A stretch of 64,000 bases of DNA from Sphingobacteriales bacterium 50-39 (GTDB lineage Bacteria; Bacteroidota; Bacteroidia; Chitinophagales; Chitinophagaceae). The stretch lies in assembly GCA_001898505.1 (NCBI GenBank), contig MKTZ01000001.1, positions 992,001 through 1,056,000 on the forward strand. Direction: 5' to 3'. Positions 17,604 through 26,400 of this stretch are shown here, piece by piece (the stretch's first letter is position 1; each line of letters opens with the position of its first letter). The notes below the pieces were generated by a model. That model was not told the origin of the DNA. It did not search any database and saw nothing but the letters and a program-made list of their open reading frames with translations. The translations under genes and the position numbers were made by a program.

Positions 17604-18764
17604 TTAAGACGTAGCGGTTGATGTGGTGTTCCCGGCGGGGACGGGGTTATCTGTCTCCGTGGCATCCGTCTCGGTGGTTATGTCGGGCGCACGGCTGCGA
17701 AGTTTAGCGTGCAGATGGGAATATTTCTTAAAGTGGTATTTCTGAGGCCGCCCGAGAAGAAAGCCTATTGCCTTGAAGCCGGGCAGCATATCGAAGATGA
17801 TCTTGCAGATGGCTGTGACCGGCAGGGCCAGGATCAATCCGGGGAGACCCCAGAGCTTGCCGAAGAGGAGGAGGGAGAAGATGGCGATGAGGGGGTTGAT
17901 GCTGACCTTGGAGCCTACTACATAGGGTGTGATCAGATTGCCTTCCAGGATGTGTACGAAGAAGAATACACCCAGCACGCCTACCGCATACCAGGCCGAG
18001 TCCTTTGTGATCAGGGCGACGATAAAGGGCAGGGCGCTACCTATAAGTATACCGATATAGGGTATGATGACAAGGATGCCTCCCAGGAAACCAAAGAAGA
18101 GAGGGGAGTCGATGCCCAGGGACCAGAGACCGATGGAGTTCAGGGCGCCGATGATGGCTATGACCTTTAACAGGCCGAGGAGGTAATTCTGGATTACGAG
18201 ATATATTTTCTCTATCGTGTCGTCGATAAGCTGTTTGTCGGAGGAGGCAAATGCTTTGTAAAAGAATTCCAGGAAGAATACGCGGAAATAAAGCAGGAAG
18301 AAGCTGAACAATAATACCAGCACGAATTGCGAGACAAGGTTGGCGGTGAATGACATGGTAGAGGAGAAATACTGACCCAGATGGTCGAACTGGAATAGAT
18401 GCATGGCTTTTTGAATATGCCAGTGTTTTGAAATATATGCCTCTGCCCTGTCAACGAGAATCCCCATTTTCTGGATGAACTGAGGTGCTTGCTCCGTAAG
18501 ATGAAGGAGCTGGGTGATGACCACGGTAAGGAAGAGGGCCAGCAGGATGCCCGCTACGAGGACGGCTATAAAGGCGGCGAGCCCTTTGTGAAGACCCCAT
18601 TTTTCCAGTTGCAGACAAATGGGGAACAGCATGCTGGAAAAGATGATCGCAAACAAAAGGGGTATGATCAGCACTTCCGCCCAGGCCAGAATTACAAAGC
18701 AGATGGCCAGGATGAACAGGATGGCTGCAATACGCACCGGATTTGCGAATTTTATTTCATTCAT
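17604..18764 (-). CDS. AI-2E family (PerM/TqsA-like) transporter
   Basis: 386 aa, full length for the UPF0118/AI-2E family. The N-terminal pair of helices (IAAILFILAICFVILAWAEVLIIPLLFAIIF is split over two segments, about 12-55) is followed by LAAFIAVLVAGILLALFL. A soluble portion comes next, then the C-terminal helices including the family stretch GILVIIPYIGILIG and the loop NLITPYVVGSKVSINPL. Family members export autoinducer-2 or act as Na+/H+ antiporters, and the substrate here is unknown. The tail after about 350 is charged and Thr-rich. It lies downstream of the DUF5670 gene on the same strand with a terminator between them. Confidence 0.9.
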   Translation of the reverse strand: MNEIKFANPVRIAAILFILAICFVILAWAEVLIIPLLFAIIFSSMLFPICLQLEKWGLHKGLAAFIAVLVAGILLALFLTVVITQLLHLTEQAPQFIQKMGILVDRAEAYISKHWHIQKAMHLFQFDHLGQYFSSTMSFTANLVSQFVLVLLFSFFLLYFRVFFLEFFYKAFASSDKQLIDDTIEKIYLVIQNYLLGLLKVIAIIGALNSIGLWSLGIDSPLFFGFLGGILVIIPYIGILIGSALPFIVALITKDSAWYAVGVLGVFFFVHILEGNLITPYVVGSKVSINPLIAIFSLLLFGKLWGLPGLILALPVTAICKIIFDMLPGFKAIGFLLGRPQKYHFKKYSHLHAKLRSRAPDITTETDATETDNPVPAGNTTSTATS

Positions 18765-18776
18765 AGCTGTGAGTAT

Positions 18777-18808
18777 TAAAAAAAGAAGCCGGCCACGGGC
18801 ACCGGCTT
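18777..18808 (-). terminator. Rho-independent terminator of the DUF5670 gene
   Basis: Read on the minus strand: AAGCCGG, 9-nt loop, CCGGCTT, then C and seven T. Perfect 7-bp GC-rich stem with a strong T-run. It lies between the DUF5670 stop (18868) and the AI-2E start (18764), so it separates these two minus-strand genes into different transcripts. Confidence 0.8.
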
Positions 18809-18867
18809 TAAGGGTATGAATTTCACCAACCCTTTACCCCAAAGAAAATTTATCGTATATCTGGCCG

Positions 18868-19014
18868 TCATGCTCTCCGGATGATACCGAGGATCAGGGA
18901 GATCAGCGCCAAAACGATCAATATATGGATCAATCCGCCTACACTATATACGAATACACCCAAAAGCCAGCCTATGATAAGAATTACTGCTATCAGATAA
19001 AGTAAACCGCTCAT
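18868..19014 (-). CDS. Tiny hydrophobic membrane protein (DUF5670/Lmo0937 type)
   Basis: 48 aa, read on the minus strand from ATG 19014 to TGA at 18868-18870. The sequence starts MSGLLYLIAVILII, continues with a VYSVGGLIHILIVLA segment and ends GIIRRA. It is two membrane helices joined by a GGLIH turn, the signature of the small Lmo0937/DUF5670 family that is widespread in Bacteroidota and often appears in stress regulons. Length matches the family (about 45-55 aa). It has its own downstream terminator and is divergent from the BrkB gene. The function is unknown. Confidence 0.85.
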   Translation of the reverse strand: MSGLLYLIAVILIIGWLLGVFVYSVGGLIHILIVLALISLILGIIRRA

Positions 19015-19068
19015 AAAAAAAGATTTAAGTAAGTAAGGAATTTTTATGTCTACTCATACCTATGAAAA

Positions 19069-20151
19069 ATGCTTGCCAATATTTTTAAAAAGGCCGGGTC
19101 AGTCATTTATAGCTTATCTTGGGCTTCGGCTGTGGAAGAAAATCCCCGAAAGGGGCATATTGGGCGGGGTCCAGCCGATCAGGAGGTCCTGAAGAGGGGA
19201 GGGCATGATCTTACAAATATTGATGACATGAAGAAGCTTTCGGTGTATTGGAAGGTGATCAAAAAGGCTGCTATAGAATTCGATAGTGATAATTGTTTCA
19301 AGCTGGCGGCCTCATTGTCCTATTCCACGATATTTGCCATGGGGCCTTTGCTGATCGTCGTCATTTCCCTGGCGGGTATATTTTATGGTCATGCCGCGGT
19401 GGAGGGACGGATCTATCACCAGATAAAGGGGCTGGTGGGGAGTAACGCCGCGGTGCAGATACAGGATATCATTAAGAACATACAAGCCTCGAGACATAGT
19501 GTAGCCGGCGCGATTATCGGAGGCATCGTTCTGTTGATAGGCGCTACCAGCGTGTTTACGGAGATACAGGGCTCCATCAACTATATGTGGTCCATCCAGG
19601 CGAGGCCAAAGAAGGGATGGCTGAAGCTGCTCATGAACAGGCTGCTGTCCTTTAGTCTTATCATTGCGTTTGGCTTTATTTCCCTGGTGGCGCTGGTGAT
19701 CAATTCCCTGATGGACCTGTTGGGCACCTATTTAAAGCAATACTTCTCCCACTTCACCGTCTATTTCTTTTATACGCTGAACCTGTTGCTGACGCTGGCT
19801 GCCGTTACCCTGCTGTTCACCATTATTTTCAAAGTGCTGCCGGATGCCATCATACGATGGAAGGACGCCTTTGTCGGGGCAGTTTTTACCGGACTGCTCT
19901 TCATACTGGGTAAATTTCTCATCGGCATCTATCTGGGGAATTCCAATATCGGCGCCATGTATGGCGCGGCTGCCAGCCTGGTCATCATTCTTGTCTGGGT
20001 ATATTATTCCTCGATCATCCTTTATTTTGGCGCTGAGTTTACGGAAGTGTATGCCCGTGACTACGGGGGGAAGATCCGCCCTTCGGACACGGCAGTCTAT
20101 ATCCTCAAACGGGAAGTACGGGTGTTGGAAGATGAATCGACGACAGCCTAG
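19069..20151 (+). CDS. YihY/BrkB family inner-membrane protein
   Basis: 360 aa from ATG 19069. The first 53 residues are unlike the family and an internal ATG at 19228 ([18 protein letters not shown]) matches the usual beginning, so the true start may be there. Six helices are visible, beginning [19 protein letters not shown]-like (residues about 80-105) and including [18 protein letters not shown] and [26 protein letters not shown] near the end is the family hallmark. Once called ribonuclease BN, these proteins are now regarded as membrane proteins of unclear transport function. Its stop overlaps the stop of Ku by 3 bp, tail to tail. Confidence 0.88.
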   Translation: MLANIFKKAGSVIYSLSWASAVEENPRKGHIGRGPADQEVLKRGGHDLTNIDDMKKLSVYWKVIKKAAIEFDSDNCFKLAASLSYSTIFAMGPLLIVVISLAGIFYGHAAVEGRIYHQIKGLVGSNAAVQIQDIIKNIQASRHSVAGAIIGGIVLLIGATSVFTEIQGSINYMWSIQARPKKGWLKLLMNRLLSFSLIIAFGFISLVALVINSLMDLLGTYLKQYFSHFTVYFFYTLNLLLTLAAVTLLFTIIFKVLPDAIIRWKDAFVGAVFTGLLFILGKFLIGIYLGNSNIGAMYGAAASLVIILVWVYYSSIILYFGAEFTEVYARDYGGKIRPSDTAVYILKREVRVLEDESTTA

Positions 20152-20933
20152 GAAGCCCGGCGTTTGCGGGTACTCCCGGATCCCTGCAGACTGGCCTTTA
20201 GCTGCGAGAGCAGGTCTTTCCCCTGGCGGTGGACTACCTTCAGGACCGGCATCTTTGGCTTGCGTCCTTTGGCTTTGGCCTGTATCAATTTCATCAATTC
20301 ATCCGAGTAAGTGTCTTTGTATTTTGTTATATCGAACGGACCCGAAAGCTGGTCGATGAGCTGGATGGCCATTTTCAGTTCCGCCGGCTTGCTGGAGCCG
20401 GAGGGTATGCTGAGGTCATCCGTGCTTCGCACTTCTTGCTGCCAGCGGATCTTGTATAAGACGAGCACTTCGTCCACCGGCTTGAGGAGACAGAGACTTT
20501 CCTTATTGCGTAGTACGAAGCTTCCGAAGGCGACCTTGCCTGTCTTGTGGAGGGCGTCGCGCAACAGCAGGTAGGCCTTGCCGCCGGACTTGTCGGGCTC
20601 GAGATAATAAGGCGTTTCGTAGTACATGCCGTCAATCTCCGTCTCGATGACGAACTCTTTTATCTCGATGATCTTCGTTTTTTCCGGGCTGGCTTTTTGA
20701 AAGTCCTCGTCCGTGAGGACGACATAGCGATCGTCCAGCTTGTAACCTTTTACGATGTCACCCCAGGCTACTTCTTTTCCTGTGTGTTCGTTGACGCGCC
20801 GGAACCGGATATTGGCGTGATCTTTTTTATCCAGCATATCCAGGTCCAGGGAACTTTCTTCCGTGGCGCTGTACAGTTTGATGGGGATGTTGACCAGGCC
20901 GAAGCCGATGGCGCCTGTCCAGATAGAGCGCAT
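20148..20933 (-). CDS. ku: Ku protein for non-homologous end joining
   Basis: 261 aa, typical of bacterial Ku homodimers. The N-terminus [15 protein letters not shown] followed by [10 protein letters not shown] is diagnostic. The beta-barrel core continues through [17 protein letters not shown], a [13 protein letters not shown] segment and [12 protein letters not shown]. The basic C-terminal tail (GSTRKRRAS) is the part that usually contacts DNA or recruits LigD. Ku binds DNA ends and recruits the ligase-polymerase encoded 2.5 kb away. The two are not in one operon: they are on opposite strands with three membrane-protein genes between them. Confidence 0.95.
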   Translation of the reverse strand: MRSIWTGAIGFGLVNIPIKLYSATEESSLDLDMLDKKDHANIRFRRVNEHTGKEVAWGDIVKGYKLDDRYVVLTDEDFQKASPEKTKIIEIKEFVIETEIDGMYYETPYYLEPDKSGGKAYLLLRDALHKTGKVAFGSFVLRNKESLCLLKPVDEVLVLYKIRWQQEVRSTDDLSIPSGSSKPAELKMAIQLIDQLSGPFDITKYKDTYSDELMKLIQAKAKGRKPKMPVLKVVHRQGKDLLSQLKASLQGSGSTRKRRAS

Positions 20934-21051
20934 AAACTTCTTTTTGTTAAAAATATACGAAGATTTATGCCAAAAGTGAGCGGAGATGTGTTAAAACAGG
21001 GCGCTGAGAGGCACGACAATTGAGTGGATGCCGGGAAAATAATAATCTGTT

Positions 21052-21723
21052 ATGAAAAAACATCAAACAATCCAGAAGCTAAGTGTATTATTTACGGCGG
21101 CCTTGCTGGCCCTCGTAATGTCGGCCAGTGCGCAGGAACAGCAAACCATTACGGACCCTGGGCTGAAGGCAAAGTTCGGTATTAAAGGGGGACTCAATCT
21201 AACTACGCTGTATTCTTCCGATGTATCCACCTCACATATGAAGCCAGGATTTAATGCAGGTGTCTTTGCGAAGCTGCCTGTGACAAGGGGGTTCTCCATT
21301 CAACCTGAATTATTGTACAGTCTGAAAGGAGCCAAATCTTCCTATGATAATTTTGTCCAGGGGAGCGGGGAGTACAGGTTCAACCTGGGGTATCTCGAGC
21401 TACCTGTGCTGGCTGTTGTGAACATTGCGCCAAATTTCAACATCCATGCGGGTGGATATGCGGCCTATCTGACCAATGCCAACATCAAGAATGTAGACAA
21501 TCATGGTAACATCCAGGGGGCGACTGATCTGAATGCAGACAATTTTAACCGGTGGGACTTTGGTCTGGCCGGTGGAGCAGGGTTCGATATTGAGAACTTC
21601 ACCATTGGGGCGAGATATAACTATGGGCTGAGCAAGATCGGGAAGTCCGACAATCTGAGCGGGGAATTTGCGCAGGGAATGAAGAATGCAGGGTTCTCGT
21701 TTTATATTGGATTCGGGTTTTAG
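21052..21723 (+). CDS. Outer-membrane beta-barrel (porin-family) protein
   Basis: 223 aa with a signal peptide (residues 1-28, ending MSASAQ). The mature part has the alternating pattern of the PF13568-type eight-strand barrel: FGIKGGLNLTTLY, FNAGVFAKLPV, FSIQPELLYSLKG, YLELPVLAVVN, FNIHAGGYAAYL, WDFGLAGGAGFDI, FTIGARYNYGL and a C-terminal strand ending in aromatic FSFYIGFGF. These small barrels are abundant in Bacteroidota and their cargo is generally unknown. The gene has its own promoter region (118 bp upstream of the ATG) and ends at a bidirectional terminator shared with rpoN. Confidence 0.9.
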   Translation: MKKHQTIQKLSVLFTAALLALVMSASAQEQQTITDPGLKAKFGIKGGLNLTTLYSSDVSTSHMKPGFNAGVFAKLPVTRGFSIQPELLYSLKGAKSSYDNFVQGSGEYRFNLGYLELPVLAVVNIAPNFNIHAGGYAAYLTNANIKNVDNHGNIQGATDLNADNFNRWDFGLAGGAGFDIENFTIGARYNYGLSKIGKSDNLSGEFAQGMKNAGFSFYIGFGF

Positions 21724-21743
21724 CCGACGGGAAGACATTTGTT

Positions 21744-21772
21744 AAAAAAGGAGGGCCGAGCCCTCCTTTTTT
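21744..21772. terminator. Bidirectional rho-independent terminator
   Basis: Six A, GGAGGG, 5-nt loop, CCCTCC, six T. It is symmetrical, so it can end transcripts on both strands. It lies between the convergent barrel-protein gene (stop 21723) and rpoN, whose TAA at 21771-21773 falls in the T-run itself. Confidence 0.9.
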
Positions 21773-23195
21773 ATTCCCATAAACCTCTGATCTGCGCGAC
21801 GGGAATGTTGAGCAATTCCCGGTATTTTGCCACCGTCCGCCGCGCGATGGAATACCCTTTGTTGGCCAGGATGGAGACGAGCTGGCGATCGGTGTATGGC
21901 GTCTTTTTATCTTCCGCCTGGACGAGCTCGCTGATGATGCTTTGGATGACCTTATTGCTGATACTATTCCCTTCCTTATTGACGATGCCTTCGGTGAAGA
22001 GGTCCTTTAGGAGAATGGTCCCGAAGGGGGTCTCTATATATTTATTACAGGTCAGGCGGCTCACCGTAGAGATGTCCACTTTGACCTTGTCGGCGATGTC
22101 CTTTAACTTCATAGGTTTGAGCAGGAGAATATCCCCGTATTTGAAATACTCGTACTGCATATCCAGTATGGCCCGCATGATCTTTAGCATATTGGACTCT
22201 CGTTGCTGGATGGCATTGATGAACCATTGTGCGGAGGAGAGCTTGCTGCGGAGGTATTGGCGGGCGGATTTTTCCACCTTGTCATTTTGCGAGGCGTTGT
22301 GCACCATCTCCATCCAGGACTGGCTGATATGGAGGCTGGAGGAACGTTGTCTGTACAGCGCCACTTCCAGCTTTTCCCCTTCGTCGAGGAGAATGAAGTC
22401 CGGCAGGATGGAAGGATTGGCCTGTATGGTAGCTGTTGTCTGGCTAAAGGGTCTTGTCTTCAGGTGTGCCAATAACCCCAGCACGATGCGGATCTCTTCG
22501 TCATCCAGGCCCAGGATCTTTTTCAGCCTGTCCAGGTTGGCGCCCCGAAGATCCTGAAAATGATCTTCCAGAATACAAATGGCCATACGTACATCCGGCT
22601 GCTTTGTATTCATTTTTTTCAGCTGGAGGAGCATATACTCCTGTACATGCCTGCATCCGGCGCCAAAGGGTTCCAGCTCGCGGATATATTTCAGCGAGTC
22701 TTCCAGTTCGGGGGCTTCTATCCACGTCTTGCGTGAGAAGGATATCTCCGAGGCCAGCTCTTCCAGGTCCTGCTCGAGAAAGCCATTTTCATTCAGTGAG
22801 TCGATGAGGAAGTCGAAGAGGAAGTATTTTTCTTCCGGAACGGCCAGGAAGCGGCACTGACGTTTGAGCTCCTCCCTGAAGTCCGGCGCTTCCGCGATGG
22901 GCTTTTCGGGTACGTTCTCGGTAGAGAGATAATTCTTATATTCTGTCTTATAATCAGGAATGTCGTCATAGCCATACTCCTCCCAGTTTTGAAAATCCTG
23001 TACGGTGTCTTTTGAGAATTTATCGGAGGCACTCTCGTCTCCTGATCCACTCTCCTCGAGGACCGGATTTTCGGTCAATTCGTCCTGGATACGTTGTTCC
23101 AGCTCCAGGGTATTCAGATGAAAGAGATTGAGTAATTCAATCTGCTGTGGGAGGATCGTGTGTTGTTGCTTTTGCGTCTGAAGTTGCTTGAGCAT
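21771..23195 (-). CDS. rpoN: RNA polymerase sigma-54 factor
   Basis: 474 aa. Region I starts LKQLQTQKQQHTILPQQI with the Q-rich, leucine-rich activator-interaction helix. An acidic region II follows (ENPVLEESGSGDE), then the core-binding region III. The RpoN box ARRTVAKYR is at 451-459, and it recognises the -24 element. Sigma-54 needs AAA+ activators and directs promoters of the GG-N10-GC type. No activator is present in this window. It is transcribed alone, with 219 bp between its start and that of the divergent tamB. Confidence 0.96.
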   Translation of the reverse strand: MLKQLQTQKQQHTILPQQIELLNLFHLNTLELEQRIQDELTENPVLEESGSGDESASDKFSKDTVQDFQNWEEYGYDDIPDYKTEYKNYLSTENVPEKPIAEAPDFREELKRQCRFLAVPEEKYFLFDFLIDSLNENGFLEQDLEELASEISFSRKTWIEAPELEDSLKYIRELEPFGAGCRHVQEYMLLQLKKMNTKQPDVRMAICILEDHFQDLRGANLDRLKKILGLDDEEIRIVLGLLAHLKTRPFSQTTATIQANPSILPDFILLDEGEKLEVALYRQRSSSLHISQSWMEMVHNASQNDKVEKSARQYLRSKLSSAQWFINAIQQRESNMLKIMRAILDMQYEYFKYGDILLLKPMKLKDIADKVKVDISTVSRLTCNKYIETPFGTILLKDLFTEGIVNKEGNSISNKVIQSIISELVQAEDKKTPYTDRQLVSILANKGYSIARRTVAKYRELLNIPVAQIRGLWE

Positions 23196-23414
23196 AGTCC
23201 ACGGGATTTTGTTGATAGCCTACGACAAATCGGACGCCAAAATTTCGGCAGGTTTAAAGCAGGGCATTTGCGGCTGAGGCCTGTAGAAAAATAGATACGG
23301 CAATGGGGAAAAAACGTAACAAATCCATTGAATAACAAGCTTTTCTTTGGGAAGTGGGGGAATGGGGCAGGAATGGGAAAGTGGTCTATATTTTGACAGA
23401 TTAGGGTATATTTA

Positions 23415-26400
23415 ATGAAAATAAGATCCATGATACGGAGGTTGGCGAGGATATTTCTGAAGATCATAGCTACTATCGTCATCATCCTGGTCATTGTGAT
23501 TTTTCTTATCCAGACACCTTATGTTCAGGATATTATAAGGAGCCAGGCGGAAAAATATCTTTCCCGCAAGCTGAACACCCGGGTGAACATCGGCAATCTA
23601 TATATCAAATTCCCCGAGAATGTGGTGCTGAAGAATATATACCTGGAGGACAGGCAGAAAGATACGCTGCTGGCTGCCGGCCTTATAGATGTGGATATCC
23701 ATATGTGGGGGCTGCTGCATAACAAAATAGATATCGGGAAGGTGCAGCTGGAAGGGATCACGATGAAAGTGAAGCGTTTACTGCCGGACACTGCATTTAA
23801 TTTTCAGTTTGTTGCCGATGCGTTCTCCAGCCCCTCCACCACGACATCCACCAAAAAGGATACTTCTTCGATGAAGATGTCTTTGGGGGAGCTGCAGTTG
23901 GACAAGGTGCGGCTGGTATACAGGGATACGGTGACGGGGAGTAATGTGGAGGTTTGGATCGACCATAGTCGGACTGTGATGAATCAGTTCGATCCCATGG
24001 GGATGCATTTTCACGTGGGGCAGTTTAGAATGAGTGGATTAAGAATGAAAATCGAGCAAGAGAGACCTTTGGTGGGACCGGCCAGGGGTGGAGTGAAAGA
24101 GGCTGTCGATACCGCCAGTCGGGCGGGTGTTCCTATCGACCTTCAGCTGGGGAGGATCGAGCTAATGGACAGCCGGGTGGATTATGCGGATGCCGTAAAC
24201 AAGCTCATTACCAATGTACAATTGGGCGGGTTGACGGCGGAGATGCGATCGGCGGACCTGGACAGGCAGGTGTTCCGGGTGAAGTCGGTGACGTTGGATA
24301 GTATGAACCTGCAGTTTGACGATAATAAACAGCGTCGGCAGAAAAAAGGGATGGACTATGCCCACCTGGACTTTACGCGGGTGAGCCTGCAGGGGAACGA
24401 TCTTTTGTACAGCGCGGATTCCATCAGTGGTGTGCTAACGAAAGGGGAGTTGTCAGAGCGATCGGGTTTCTCACTGTTGGAGTTAAGGACGGGCTTTGTA
24501 TACACGGCACATGAGACATTGCTGAAGAACCTGCTGTTACGGACACCCGGTACCTTGTTGCGACGTGACCTGACCTTACATTATTCTACCCTGACCGGCA
24601 TTACGAAGGACCCGGCCCATACGCTGGTGGACCTGGACCTGCCCGACAGCAGGATACAGATAAAGGATGTGCTCCTATTTGCGCCTTTCCTGGCTTCACA
24701 GTCCGCCCTGCGTCCCAACGATGTCTGGAATGTCGACACCCGCGTGAGAGGCAATCTGGACAACCTGCGGATCGAACGTCTGCGATTCAGCGGACTACAG
24801 GACATCCGTCTGGATCTGTCGGGGACGGTGCTGCATCCCGTGGATGCAGGCAGGGTAGCGGCCAACCTGAACATCGGCAGCGTATCGGGCAGCAGGAAAA
24901 GCCTGGAGGCATTGTTACCCAAAGGAGTGTTGCCAGCCAATATCGTCCTCCCTGCACGGTTTACCCTTCGTGGTAAGCTGGATGGCGGCATGACAGGGGT
25001 CAACAGCGATGTGGTACTGACTACGACGTCGGGAGTGCTGGTGGTGAAGGGATATGTGCAGCAATTCAGCGATATGCAACATGCCCGGTATGACCTGGCC
25101 GTACAGACCAGGGCGCTGGACCTGGGTTATATTTTAAAGGACAGTACGCAATGGGGGCTGGTGACCGCAGACTTTACGGCAAAAGGAAGAGGGTTCGATC
25201 CCCGGACCGCCAATGCCATGCTCCATGGCCGGCTGCAGAGTGCTGTCATTCGCGGATATGATTACCACGATTTTTTATTCGATGGGAATATCGCAGACAA
25301 GCATGTTGCGCTACAATCTTCTATCCACGACACTGCTATCAAATTCGATCTGAAGGCTTCCGCCGACATGGCGAATAAATATCCTGCCGTAAAGCTGGAC
25401 TGGCGGATCGATACCGTGGACATGCAGGCGTTGCATTTTGCAAAGGACACGTTACAGTTCAAAGGAATTATCCATGCGGACTTTTCCAGCACCAATCCCG
25501 ACTCGCTGATGGGGCGTTTGAAGATGGACAGTCTGTTGCTGGTGCAGGGGAAACGGGCGCTGGCTACGGACAGTATTTTGCTACTGGCCGACAATAAGAA
25601 CGGCATAGAGGATATCCAACTACATACGGAAATGGCGGATGTGGACTGGAACGGGCGTTACAATATCTCCGAAGTAGGGAGGGCGCTGCAGCATACCATC
25701 AATAACTACTACCGGATCAATGGCTATAAGGACTCCGCCTTTACGGAGCAGGACTGGAAGATGCAGCTGCAATTCAGGGTCTCTCCGCTGGTGCTGACCT
25801 ATATGCCTTCATTGAAAGGGACCGATACCATCGGGGGGATCATTTATTTCCAGAGCCGTTATGATGACCTGGGCGTGAATATCCGGGCCCCCCATATCCA
25901 ACTGGGCAGCCAGACTTTCGAGCAGGTGGAGGCAAAGGTTTCCAGCGGGGGGCATGACGATGGCCAGTTCCGATACAGTGTGGACATGGCGTCCGGTCAG
26001 GGCAGCGGTATCGCCCTTTATAAAACTTCCGTGCATGGCTGGCTGGCTGAGGACAAGCTGTTTACGACCCTGTTGTTAAAAGATAAGAAAGGGAAGGAAA
26101 GGTACAGGCTGGCGGGACAGCTGGAGAAGCTGATCGATGGAGAAAAATTTACCTTGCATCCCGACAGTCTTCTATTGAACTACGACAAGTGGCAGGTCAG
26201 CCGGGATAATTACCTGCAATATGACAGCGCCGGCATTATCGTGCACGATCTTTCCATCAACAATAAGAGTGAAACCTTACAGGTGAGCAGCAAGGAGACA
26301 AGGGAAAATGCGCCCATCGATGTCGTATTCAACCAATTCAGTCTGGGGACGTTGAGCCGTATGGCCGATCAGGATTCGCTGCTGGTGGATGGGCAGTTGG

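Noticed and set aside
21739-22557. 272-codon open frame on the plus strand
   Set aside because: Lies across rpoN, which is clearly coding on the minus strand with its RpoN box; it also begins inside the terminator region.
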